Positions 1 through 9,563 of a stretch of 31,922 bases of DNA are shown piece after piece. Source of the stretch: CAYWBW01 sp964456745. GTDB taxonomy: Bacteria; Patescibacteriota; Gracilibacteria; GCA-2401425; JAJOLG01. The position numbers were made by a program, and so were the translations under genes. The DNA lies in assembly GCA_964456745.1 (NCBI GenBank), contig CAYWBW010000024.1, positions 1 through 31,922 of the forward strand, written 5' to 3'. The notes beneath the pieces were generated by a model. It saw only the letters and a list, made by a program, of their open reading frames with translations. It searched no databases and had not been told where the DNA came from. The stretch's first letter is position 1. Every line of letters starts with the position of its first letter.

Positions 1-55
1 ATGGGTTAATTGACATTAACCATAGTATACTTATATATAATTAGTTAGCAATCTC

Positions 56-916
56 TTATATTTTAAGCTTATGTACTAGAACACCTGATCCAATAATAAT
101 TACTCCACCAATCATTTGGATAGGAGTCATTGATTCACCAAGAAGAATATAAGCAAAAATAGCTGTTACTACTGGAACAGACATATACATCATTTGCATA
201 TAAGAAGCTGAAGCATATTCAAGAACTTTATTCATTGAATATATTCCTGCGGCAATTACAAACCCAACTACCGCTATTGCATACCAATTGAATTCAAGGT
301 TTAGCTTTCAGATTATAATAAGAAATAACAAAAGTGAAAGTCCTCCAAATAATGCTCTATATATCGAAAAAGTGAGTGTTGGAACTTTTCTTAGAGCGAT
401 TTTTGTGAGAATTACCGATACAGAAACAGCTATTGCTCCTAGCAAAATATATAAATCACCTGTCTGAGGAATGATAAGCTGCCCATTTGTAGATACTAAG
501 TATGCACCAAAAGGAAGAAGAAAAATCAGTGCAGTCTTATGTGGTTTTAAGTGTTCTTTAAGAAAGAAAAAGGCCAAAATTGGAGTAAAGAATACGGTTG
601 TTTGACTTAAGAAAGAATAATTTATAGCAGTTGATTGTTGCAAGCCTGAAAAACTTAATCCATATGCAAATGCACCTCCAACTATTCCAGTCAAAACAAC
701 AATAAGAAGAGAATTTTTATCCACACTTACTAATGCTTTTGGTTCTTTTATAAGAACATAAACCAAAAGATAAATAACAGAAGCAAGTAAGATCTGATAT
801 GAGAAATTTAGTGGTTCAATTCTAAGATCAAATACATATTTCATAAGCAAAATCATAATTGCCGTAAGAATAATTTGTATTATCATCCAAATGAGAGCGA
901 GGTTTTTCTTTTTCAT
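56..916 (-). CDS. EamA/DMT-superfamily permease
   Basis: A 286-residue, very hydrophobic protein with about ten membrane segments in two EamA-like halves. Family members are inner-membrane exporters of metabolites such as amino acids or sugars; the substrate cannot be told from sequence. The start is ATG at 914-916, giving MKKKNLALIW, and the stop is TAA at 56-58. The codon at 308-310 is an in-frame UGA read as Gly (LFLIII-G-KLNLEF); with the standard code the last ~83 residues, including the second-half motif YILLGESMTPIQMIGG, would be lost. Nearly all other glycines are GGN, unlike most neighbours, where UGA dominates, so the gene may have been acquired from a standard-code organism and is only beginning to adopt UGA. 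A short hairpin (AGGTC/GACCT, 934-951) lies in the leader just upstream of the start. Confidence 0.88.
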
Positions 917-1270
917 ATTTTTTATTATTCATTAGGTCATTTAGCAGACCTCATTATAGTAAGCATATCACACATAATCGTTACTCAAAAGGTTTTTACA
1001 ATTTATTCTTAATTATTTTATCATACAAATCCTTATAATATATTTGTCACGGACATGCTTGTGCTACAAATCAGAAGTGTCAATATGTTGCATATCATCA
1101 TTTATTAACAGAATTAATTCTACTTTCTAATTATTTGTCTCATATTCAAAATGCTATAATTTTAGAAAAATTAGAATATATTTTTTTGAATTATACTACT
1201 CATTGTATGGATATTCGTATTTGTTAAATACTAAATTGAAAAGCCTGTCTCATATTGAAAATCTCATGAT
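917..1270. other. Intergenic, 354 bp, no confident gene
   Basis: AT-rich spacer between the ABC exporter and the EamA gene, both on the minus strand. It holds a 5-bp hairpin (AGGTC at 934-938, GACCT at 947-951) and one short plus-strand open frame (1042-1227, ending TAA) with several Cys and His but no ATG near its beginning. That frame could be a gene remnant or chance. No promoter could be singled out. Confidence 0.5.
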
Positions 1271-2926
1271 TTACTTTTTTATTATTTCTCCATCTTTAAA
1301 CTCAATAACTCTATCAACATGCTTAAGCATCTCCTTACAATGTGATGATGCAATTATTGTATTGTCTTTATAATTATCAAAAATATATTTCCAAACCCTT
1401 TTAGCAGTCTTAATATCAAGATTTGCCGTAATTTCATCAAATACAAGAATATCTCTATTTAAAAGTAATCATCTAGCAATATTTATTCTTTGTCTTTCTC
1501 ATGTAGAAATTTTTATTCATTTTTCTCATATTTTTATATGTAAATTTCATTTAAGCTTCGTTAATAGGTCATTAAGTCAAAGTCAGTGTAGTAATTTTTT
1601 TAGATCAGTTTCTTTTATCTTTTTTCACATACATATATTTTCATGAAGTGTGAGATCAAATAATTCAACATCTTGTGATACATAAGTAATATGTTTCTTG
1701 AAGAAATTTTTATCAATATTTTCATAATCAATTCAATTAATCTTAATTGATCCTACTTGAGGAATTAGATTATTTGTTAATAAATTCAAAAAAGTAGATT
1801 TTCAAGCTCAACTTTTACCTATAATTCATATTTTTTCTCATTTAATAAATTTAAGATTATTTATGCTGTGTTTGAATGTACTGTGATTTTTGTGATGTAT
1901 GTATGAAGTATTGTTAAATTCAATTCTTCTCCATTGCTTTATATTTTTTCATTTTTTTCAAATATTAGATTTTAAATCAACTTTTGATTCTAATATATCT
2001 ACATCAGCTTTTAAATATGCGATTTTAAGGAGTAGGTTGAGATAATTTTTATTAAATTCTCTAAATATGTGCATACTGTTATAAATGATTATTATTGTTC
2101 AAATTCAAGTTCAATGGTTTGTAAACTGAAAAAAGTAATACATGATTGGCAGCAGAAACATTATTAATATTCAAAAATCAATAATGAGCCATTGATATGA
2201 ATTATATTTAAATAAATTTTCTATTGGCTTATTTAAAGTATCTTTTCTGTGTTTTATTTTATTTTCTCAGAAATTAAGGATGTTTAGTCTTTTTATGGTT
2301 TTTACATTGTACAAAAAATCATAATAAACTTTTTCAAACTTTGCCAAACTTAAAGTTTTTTCTCTAATAAATATAATTCTTTTGTTATACGATAATCGCA
2401 TTAATCAAATGAGAAATAAATTAAATATAAGAAAGTATATACTTAACTCCCAAGTCACAGAAAACGAATAAAAAATAAAAAGTAGTAATGATGATAGGTA
2501 TGGAATAATTCTATTAATTATATAATGATTGAATGATTCTAAATTAATTGTTATTTTTCTAATAATTGAAGCAATATATCAAGTTGAGTTGTGCACATGC
2601 CATAGATACGGCTGATTGAACAGTTTAAAAAAATAAGAATAAAGAACATTGTATTGAATATCATAATCAAGTCTTTCAAAGAATCTTCTGTAAATAAAAG
2701 ACATTAATCAATAAAGCAGTCAAAAAAATAAAAAATAAAATAGATATTCTTTTGATTTATTTATGCTTATAGTAAGTGTATCAACAAAAACTCATAAATA
2801 ATATACTGATAAAAAGAGGGAGAATCACATCAGTACAGCGTTTATTACAGACAATATGATTTTATATCTTATTCTTGTGGAGTTATTCCAGATAAGCTTT
2901 ATTAAATGAATAAAGGTTTTAAGCAT
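1271..2926 (-). CDS. Half-size ABC exporter (membrane domain plus ATPase)
   Basis: A 551-residue protein with about 330 residues of membrane domain followed by an ATP-binding domain. Such half-transporters dimerise in the cytoplasmic membrane and export lipids, peptides or drugs. The Walker A motif, near residues 370-378, reads GKSGAGKST, with both inner glycines encoded by UGA. The signature near residue 470 is STGERQR (UGA Gly), Walker B is DILVFDEIT near 490, and the H-loop lies in ASSHCKEML. The end is IEFKDGEIIKK. The start is ATG at 2924-2926, whose A is the last base of the upstream MFS stop codon (TAATG), so the two are translationally coupled. Substrate is unknown; the MFS partner suggests related transport. 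The ORF is unreadable with the standard code. Confidence 0.92.
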
Positions 2927-4095
2927 TATTTTATTTCATTAGTTAAATAAATTTTCTCATATTTACTAGAAATAAAGAATATAAAAAGTGGCACTGCTAT
3001 TATTGCAAGCAAAATTGATATTCTTATATCTCATCAAAGATATAAATACGATCAAGTTAATAAACATGCTAAAATTGCTCAAAGATCCCATCAAATTTCA
3101 GAAAAGAATTGATACCATATTGGCTGCCGCGATAATTTGGATGAATTATAAACTACTACATTTACATATGGATCTATTAAACTGAAAGAGAAAATTGATA
3201 GCAATTCTAATGCCATTATTTCATATATACTAAATCAAAAGAATACCTTTCATACAACTCAAGCAATAACCAATATTGCTCAAAACATTTTTACATATTT
3301 ATCTTTTCATGCATCAATCCAATATCAAATAAAATATACTAATAAGATATTTGATAACATAACAATAGCCATTAATCATCAAAACGACATCGTACTTCCA
3401 ATAATTATAAAAATTAAAAGCTTCCAGCTAAAATCAGATGATTGACGCATAAATCACTGACTTCAATAGATAAGTAATCATCTTTTTGAAACATTGGATA
3501 ATGCATTCTTAACAGAAAGAGTATTATTAGGAATTTTTACATTTTTAACTCAATATAATGGTAATATTGCTAATGCAAAAAACAAAAATGATATAACGCT
3601 AGTTGAGTAAAATCAAAAAGTCTCCATGACATATCATCAAATAAAAGGAGATATTGCTGTTAATATTTGAGTTATGCCATGTCTTGCTCAAGATTGTCTT
3701 CATCTTTTTTCGTTATCTCATATTAAAGTGAACCAAATGTGATACGGAAACCAGTAAAATACATCAACTAAAGCAAAGTATGCAACAAATAGTATTAAAA
3801 AGTAATTAACATCATTAATTATAGATAGAAGTGGATAGAGTCAGCAGAATAAAAAGGATCATATTATAACGCATGCCTTAATTCAAATTTTTTTAATAAG
3901 CAAAAATACAAATGGTCTAAATACAAATCTAAATATAAAAATCAAAGACCATAGTAAAAAAATCTGATAAAGCTCAACTCATAATATATATAAATATATT
4001 GGTCAAAACATGGATGAAATATGTTCAGCAAATCTTTGTATTCAAAAATGAATATTTAAATTATTTACTTGTTTATTTTTTAGTCATTCAATCAT
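2926..4095 (-). CDS. MFS permease
   Basis: A 389-residue polytopic membrane protein with about twelve hydrophobic segments and the loop pattern of the major facilitator superfamily, including a charged cytoplasmic segment WFTLIGDNEKRGRQSGARHG after the first helices. The start is ATG at 4093-4095 (MIEGLKNKQ); the stop TAA at 2926-2928 overlaps the start of the ABC gene. Many UGA codons are read as Gly. The substrate is not evident. It follows the Cys-rich array on the same strand but is separated from it by 213 bp that include a hairpin element, so it may be a separate transcription unit. The central region is less recognisable than the ends, but the frame is continuous. Confidence 0.82.
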
Positions 4096-4266
4096 AATAT
4101 TATAATTTATAAATATTGCTATTAATTTAGATATTTTTTTCAAATACAATTATGTTATTTATTTTATAGATAAAGTGAATATACTTATTAACTAATTTAA
4201 TGTTAATATATTCATATGATTTAACAAAAAATAACTAATATTAATAAACTTCCTTCAAATAACACT

Positions 4267-4567
4267 CTTCATCCTTCTTCGCTAAAGCTACGAAGGACAA
4301 GTAATAAGCTAATAAACTGTCTGTAAATAGCACTCTTCACAATAAACCATCTCTAATCTGTCGGGGGAGTAAGTTGTTTGAATATGCTTTTCACATTTAT
4401 TACATTTTCTATCATAAAGTTTCCTATGATTCCTTAGCTTCATTCTTTCCTTATGTCTTTCATCTGGATGTAAGTGAGGAATAGGAATATTGTTTTCTCT
4501 ATAAAATTTAAGTTCTTGAGGAATTATCTTAAATGGTTTCTGAGTATTTTCACATTGAATTGCCCAA
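4267..4567. repeat. 301-bp block identical to 7741-8041
   Basis: By eye these 301 bases, covering the last third of the C-terminal ribbon domain, the stop codon and the hairpin element, are identical to 7741-8041 in the array gene at 7783-9492. Sequence on both sides diverges strongly. This points to recent gene conversion or segmental copying. Confidence 0.85.
4273..4296 (-). repeat. Gene-end hairpin element, copy 1
   Basis: A 24-nt imperfect inverted repeat (CCTTCG ... CGAAGAAGG on the minus strand) starting 13 nt after the stop of the last array gene. It is followed by a remnant of another array gene end (minus strand, reading DEECYLKEVY then stop). Near-identical copies lie at 7747-7770 and 9528-9551. 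It could act as an RNA hairpin between cistrons or be a miniature mobile repeat. Confidence 0.8.
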
Positions 4568-5991
4568 GCCAAAATATCGTCAGGAATTTCAGATATATTA
4601 TCAGGCAACTTTTTTGCAGGAATAATTTTAGACACCTTGAGTGGTATCTCATCTTCATCTTTCCATTTCCAACCTTTACTCAGTACTTCTTCCTTGGTTA
4701 ATGGAAAATATTCCTGAGCAATAGTTTCATTATAAGCAAAATGACTTAGTGTCATCGGAAAATACTCTCACCATTCTCATGTTTTAGTCATGTGCTTAAT
4801 TATTGTAGGTACTAGTTTCTCATATTCATCTTTTGAGTATTGTTTATTAAATATGCAATATTGTTTATTCTTTAATCAAATACATCAAAAAAGATCATTA
4901 GAATTATTGCATTCCATTGAATAATATACATTATTGCTATGCCATACTAAAAAAGTACTAATGCTTGTTTGTACTCATGCTGAAGAACAAACATTATAAC
5001 AATATTGAGCTCCTTCTGGTGCACAGAAATTAGCATCATAAGTGTTTTTAACATTTGGCACAGATGAAATAAATTTACTATCTTCTCAATTTTTTAGATC
5101 AAAACAGTGTTTACAATTTTTGCTATTTAAAAGCATGTCTCAAGTACAGTTGTCACAAGAATAAATGTGTCAATGCTTATGTGGAATACTTGCTTTTAAT
5201 TTATTTAATTGCTCTCTTAACGAAGCTACTTTTTTATAAGTTAATATTCAAATTTCTTTTTTATATTTTTCAAATTTTTCTTTTCAAACTGTTTTATTTA
5301 AAATACAATATTCTTTTTGTATTAAGCCAAAGCACATAATACAGTTTTTACAGCTTACACAATCTTCAATTAATAGTGAATCACTACAATTACGACTATG
5401 CATTGAATATTTACAATTATAACTATCTTGTAAATCGATGCACTCATAACACAATTCGCAAGAATATAATGATAATATATCAATAGACTTCTTAGTATTA
5501 GTCATAAATTTTCAATACATACAATCATCACTACTTGCTCATCAAAAAACCATATAACAGTTATTTGAGTGTAGTGTGAAATTTGTATAATAACTATTTT
5601 GATTATTCTTTGTGTTTAGAGAGGGGTGTGGAATTTTAAGTATTAATTCATTAAATTGCTTTGAAAATGTTTCATTAAAATTAAAATCCTGTCAATAATC
5701 AAATGGATTCCATTTATCACTCCACCATTCATTTTTTTCATATATTTTGTAAGGCTTGTCTGGAGAATAAATTGATATCATATTTTTTTCAGTAGCATTA
5801 CACCTTCTTTTGTAGAGTTTTCTTTCATTTCTAAAAGCTAATCTTCTTTGTTGCCTGCAATCAGGACAGTGAGTCGGTGCTGGAATTGAATATTTAATTC
5901 AATTAAACTCAGGAGAGATGTCTTTATAAAAGTTCATATCTTCTTGTGTAATTTCAAATTCATGCTTGCAGTTCTTGCATTCTTTTTTCAT
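4309..5991 (-). CDS. Cys-rich zinc-ribbon array protein 5 (last gene)
   Basis: A 560-residue protein, last of five tandem paralogues. No characterised function is known to me; I recognise the layout as one widespread in Patescibacteria and annotated as hypothetical. Order: N-terminal ribbon (C-x2-C near residue 5, CPDCRQQRR near 45), the family motif WWSDKW, then a middle region of irregular Cys/Ser/Tyr repeats (about residues 130-400; e.g. CEDCVSCKNC-like clusters), and a C-terminal ribbon ending CNKC ... YCEECYLQTVY. There is no signal peptide or membrane segment. The sequence SKGWKWKDEDE uses GGT for Gly where paralogues have UGA, which directly supports UGA=Gly. It lacks the in-frame 35-nt palindrome found in copies 2-4. 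The start ATG (5989-5991) is 4 nt after the previous stop. Metal binding is inferred. Confidence 0.85.
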
Positions 5992-5995
5992 AAAT

Positions 5996-7711
5996 TTAGT
6001 ATGAAGTTTTTAAATAACACTGCTCGCAATAAATAATCTCTTTTTTTTCTGGTGAATAAGTAGTGTTAACTTGTTTATCACATTTATCACAATTTCTAGT
6101 CCATAATTTTTTTGGATTAATTAAAGCCATTCTATCCTTATTTCTTTCTTCAGGATGCAAATGAGGAAGGGGAAGATTATTATTTCTATAAAATTTCAAT
6201 TCATTGGGAGTAATTCTGTATGGTTTTCATGTTAATTCACATTGGATTGCCCAATTAAGTAGATCATCAGGAATATCTTTAATATAATCAGGAAGTTTAT
6301 CAGCAGGAATTACCTTTTCTACTTTTGGAATTACATTAATCTCATCTTTCCATTTTCATCATTTATTTAAAATTTGATCCTTAGTGAAAGGATAATGCTC
6401 TTGAGCCACAGTCTCATTATAAGCAAATGGCGATAAATGATTTGGAAAATATTCTCACCATTCTTGTCCATAGGACAACCCTGAGCTCGTCGAATGGGTC
6501 TTTTTCATATGTTCAATGATTCTTGGTAAAAGCTTTTCATATTGTTGTTTTGTATATTGCTTATTAAGTATGCAATATTTATTCTTTTTAAGGCTTATAC
6601 ATCAAAATAAATCTGATGAGTGAAAACAAAAATCAGAATATAATACATCATTATTGTGCCAACATGTATTACAAAATATGCAATTGTATAATCACAAACA
6701 TCAAATAATCTCATAACAAAGTTCGCTTTTATCATATCAAACAAAACTCATATCCATTGAGTTGTAGCATCAATCTACTTGAGATCAATATTTACAATCT
6801 TCACTGTCAGAAGCATTAAATATGCATTTTAGATTTTTTGAATTTTTTAGATTATCTCAAAGACAATTATCACAATTTGTTTGATAAGCAGCTTTAATTG
6901 GAAATTTAAATCTTAAATCTCAAATGAAATATTTTTTAAGTTCTATAAACTTTTTATAATTACTAAGATCATAAGATTCTAACTTTTTATAATATTCTTC
7001 TTTAGTATATTGTTTATTTTCAATACAATATTTTTTTTGCCTAAGTCATACACATAAGAAGCAATTCTTACATGACTTTAGATCTATCGAGAATATACAA
7101 CTTTCACAATCTTCACAGTGATCTAAATGCACTGATTCATAACAATTATTAGAAAACATGCATTCATAGCACATCTCACTTTCATATATCCAAAGACAGT
7201 CAAAGCAATTTTTATTCTTGGTTGAATAATTTCAATACATACAATCTTCTTCATAGTGACTACCAAAAGTAAGATAGCAATTCTTATTTTGAAATGAATA
7301 ATTACAATAATCGCTATTTTCAGATTGCTTATTCATAATAGCAAGTCTTGGAACTTTTAATTGCAATTGTTTAAATTGCTCAAAAAAAGTTTTGTTAAAA
7401 TCAAATTCCATTCAATAATCCAATCAATTCCATTTGTCAGACCACCATTCTTCTTGAGAATAAATAATGTAAGGTTTTTCAGATGAATACATCGAGATTA
7501 TATTTTTTTCAGTAGCATTACACCTTCTTTTGTAGAGTTTTCTTTCATTTCTTGCTGACATTCTTCTTATTTGTCTGCATTGATGACACAGGGTAGGGGC
7601 TGGGATTTTATATTTTTTTCAGTTAACAATAGGACTTATTTTATCATAAAAATTTTGATCTTCTTGAGCTATTTCAAATTCAGCCGAGCATTGTTTACAA
7701 TTTTTTGTCAT
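5996..7711 (-). CDS. Cys-rich zinc-ribbon array protein 4
   Basis: A 571-residue paralogue of the array family. The N-terminus MTKNCKQCSAEFEIAQED carries the first C-x2-C, followed by CHQCRQIRR, the WWSDKW motif, and a middle region with Cys pairs such as CYECMF, CEDCESC and CKNCFLC. The C-terminal ribbon ends CDKC ... YCEQCYLKTSY. A 35-nt palindromic element is inserted in frame at 6464-6498 and encodes HSTSSGLSYGQ between KKT and EWGEYFP. The 3' end lacks the hairpin element; only 4 nt separate its stop from the next ATG. Its C-terminal ribbon is the most divergent of the five, and it has escaped the conversion seen between copies 3 and 5. Function is unknown; structural zinc binding is likely. 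Confidence 0.85.
6464..6498 (-). repeat. 35-nt palindromic element in coding sequence, copy 1
   Basis: Two adjacent palindromes: TTGTCC-TAT-GGACAA (perfect, 6+3+6) and an imperfect CCCATTCGAC/GAGCTCAGGG. It is in frame within array gene 4. The second half resembles the short CCCTGAGC..GTCGAA..GGG repeats scattered through many bacterial genomes. Confidence 0.85.
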
Positions 7712-7740
7712 ATTTTAATGTATTTCTTTTAAATAGCATT

Positions 7741-8041
7741 CTTCATCCTTCTTCGCTAAAGCTACGAAGGACAAGTAATAAGCTAATAAACTGTCTGTAA
7801 ATAGCACTCTTCACAATAAACCATCTCTAATCTGTCGGGGGAGTAAGTTGTTTGAATATGCTTTTCACATTTATTACATTTTCTATCATAAAGTTTCCTA
7901 TGATTCCTTAGCTTCATTCTTTCCTTATGTCTTTCATCTGGATGTAAGTGAGGAATAGGAATATTGTTTTCTCTATAAAATTTAAGTTCTTGAGGAATTA
8001 TCTTAAATGGTTTCTGAGTATTTTCACATTGAATTGCCCAA
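7741..8041. repeat. 301-bp block identical to 4267-4567
   Basis: Partner of the block at 4267-4567; no mismatch was seen by eye over 301 bases. It covers the C-terminal ribbon codons, the TAG stop and the hairpin element of array gene 3. Confidence 0.85.
7747..7770 (-). repeat. Gene-end hairpin element, copy 2
   Basis: A 24-nt imperfect inverted repeat 13 nt after the TAG of array gene 3, identical to the copy at 4273-4296. It is followed on the minus strand by a second gene-end remnant (reading DEECYLKEIH then TAA) just before the ATG of array gene 4. Confidence 0.82.
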
Positions 8042-9492
8042 TTAAGAATATCATCAGGAATATTATTGATATTTGCAGGCAATTTTTCTGCTGGGATAAT
8101 TTTAGATACTTTTGGCAAGATATCCTCTTCATCTTTCCATTTCCATCAATTTTGCATTACTTGATCTTTTCTTAGTGGAAAATATTCTTGAGCAACTGTT
8201 TCATTATATTCAAGTGGGCTTATTGATATTGGAAAAAACTCTCACCATTCTTGTCCATAGGACAATTCTGAACTTGTCGAATGGGTCTTTTTCATGTGAT
8301 TTATAATTTTTGGAACTAGAATTTCATACTCTTGCTTTGTATATTGCTTATTTAATATGCAATACTCTTTATTTTTTAATCATATGCATCCAAATATATT
8401 TTTACTAAAGAAGCATTCATCACAGTAGTAAGAATTTTTTATATCCCAGGAAAATAATATAAATTTTGAATCATAGTCATTGCAACCACTTAAAACTTCA
8501 TATAATAATTCAGAATTAGGTGAGTAATTAACATCATAGGAATCCTTCAGGTTAAAAGGTAGGTACCATATATATTTGCAATCCTCAAGCTTTGAAGCAT
8601 CGAAACAATGTTTGGAGTTTTTTGATTCATGTAAATTATCTCAACAGCAATTTTCATTTTTTGATCAGAATATAAATTTGTGAGGAAATTTATAAGTGAA
8701 GTTTAAAAACTTATTGTTAACTTGTTTCATGTATCAATATTTGTCAATTTTTTGTTTTTTCAATTTATTTATATATCATTCTTTTGTATATTGCTTATTA
8801 AAATAGCAATATTCTTTATTTTTTAAATTTATACATCAGAAACAATTTTTGCATCAAGTACAATTTTTAAGAAAATAACTATCAGAACAGTTTTCACTAA
8901 ATTGAGAATATCTTAGGTTATAACAGTTAACACATCCAACACACTCATAACAAAGTTCACATTGTTTTAACATTGTGCAGTCTACACAATTTTTGGATTC
9001 GTTGACTTGAAAACAGTAATATAAAGATTCAGACTCACAACATGATATACATAAATATGTATTTTTTGATTTAAATGAATAAGGACTCCAATCACAATTC
9101 TCACTATGAGATAGCATTAAATTCATTCGTGGTACATTATTTCTAAGTTTCTGAAATTGTTCAAAAAATGACTTATCAAAATCAAAATCCATTCAATAAT
9201 CTCTTCAATCCCATTTATCAGACCACCATTCATCTTTTTCATATACTTTAAACAGCTTGTCAGGTGAGTAAATTGAAATAATATTTTTCTCGGTTGCACT
9301 ACATTTTCTTTTGTAGAGCTTTCTTTCATTTCTAAATGCGAACCTTCTTTGTTGTCTACAATCAGGACAGTGTGTAGGTTCAGGAATCTTGTATTTTACT
9401 CAATTAAATTCAGGTGAAATTTTATCATAGAAATCTAAATCTTCTTGAGCTATTTTAAATTCAGCCGAGCAATGTTTGCAATTTTTAATCAT
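7783..9492 (-). CDS. Cys-rich zinc-ribbon array protein 3
   Basis: A 569-residue array paralogue. It starts MIKNCKHCSAEFKIAQED with the first C-x2-C; CPDCRQQRR follows near residue 46, then WWSDKWDGRDYG and FFEQF. The middle section is rich in paired Cys (CCESESLYYC, CVDCTMLKQCELC, CVGCVNC, CKNCFGC). The C-terminal ribbon reads CNKCEKHIQTTYSP ... YCEECYLQTVY. The insertion at 8251-8285 encodes HSTSSELSYGQ in frame. The Gly of QNGWKWKDE is UGA. A 301-bp stretch at its 3' end is identical to array gene 5, although the middle regions differ, which indicates recent conversion. The start ATG at 9490-9492 lies 71 nt after the previous stop, and that spacer holds a hairpin and a gene-end remnant. 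Role unknown. Confidence 0.85.
8251..8285 (-). repeat. 35-nt palindromic element in coding sequence, copy 2
   Basis: Same position in the protein as 6464-6498 and 10032-10066. It keeps the perfect TTGTCC-TAT-GGACAA half, but the second palindrome has drifted (TTCTGAACTTGTCGAATGGG), so the insertion predates several substitutions and its reading frame has been kept. Confidence 0.82.
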
Positions 9493-9527
9493 AATTTAAT
9501 AAACTTCTTTCAAATAACACTCTTCAT

Positions 9528-9551
9528 CCTTCTTCGCCAAAGCTACGAAGG
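9528..9551 (-). repeat. Gene-end hairpin element, copy 3
   Basis: Third copy of the 24-nt imperfect inverted repeat, one base different in the loop (GGCGAAG for AGCGAAG on the minus strand). It starts 13 nt after the TAG of array gene 2 and is again followed by a remnant reading DEECYLKEVY then TAA. Confidence 0.82.
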
Positions 9552-9563
9552 ACAAGCAATAAA

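Noticed and set aside
1..23. Inverted repeat around TTGACA at the window edge (GTTAA...TTAAC)
   Set aside because: Short, AT-rich and at the cut edge; promoter, terminator or chance cannot be separated.
1042..1227. Plus-strand open frame rich in Cys/His (ICHGHACATNQKCQYVAYHH...)
   Set aside because: Only 61 codons, no start codon in frame, no recognised family; could be a gene remnant but chance is not excluded.
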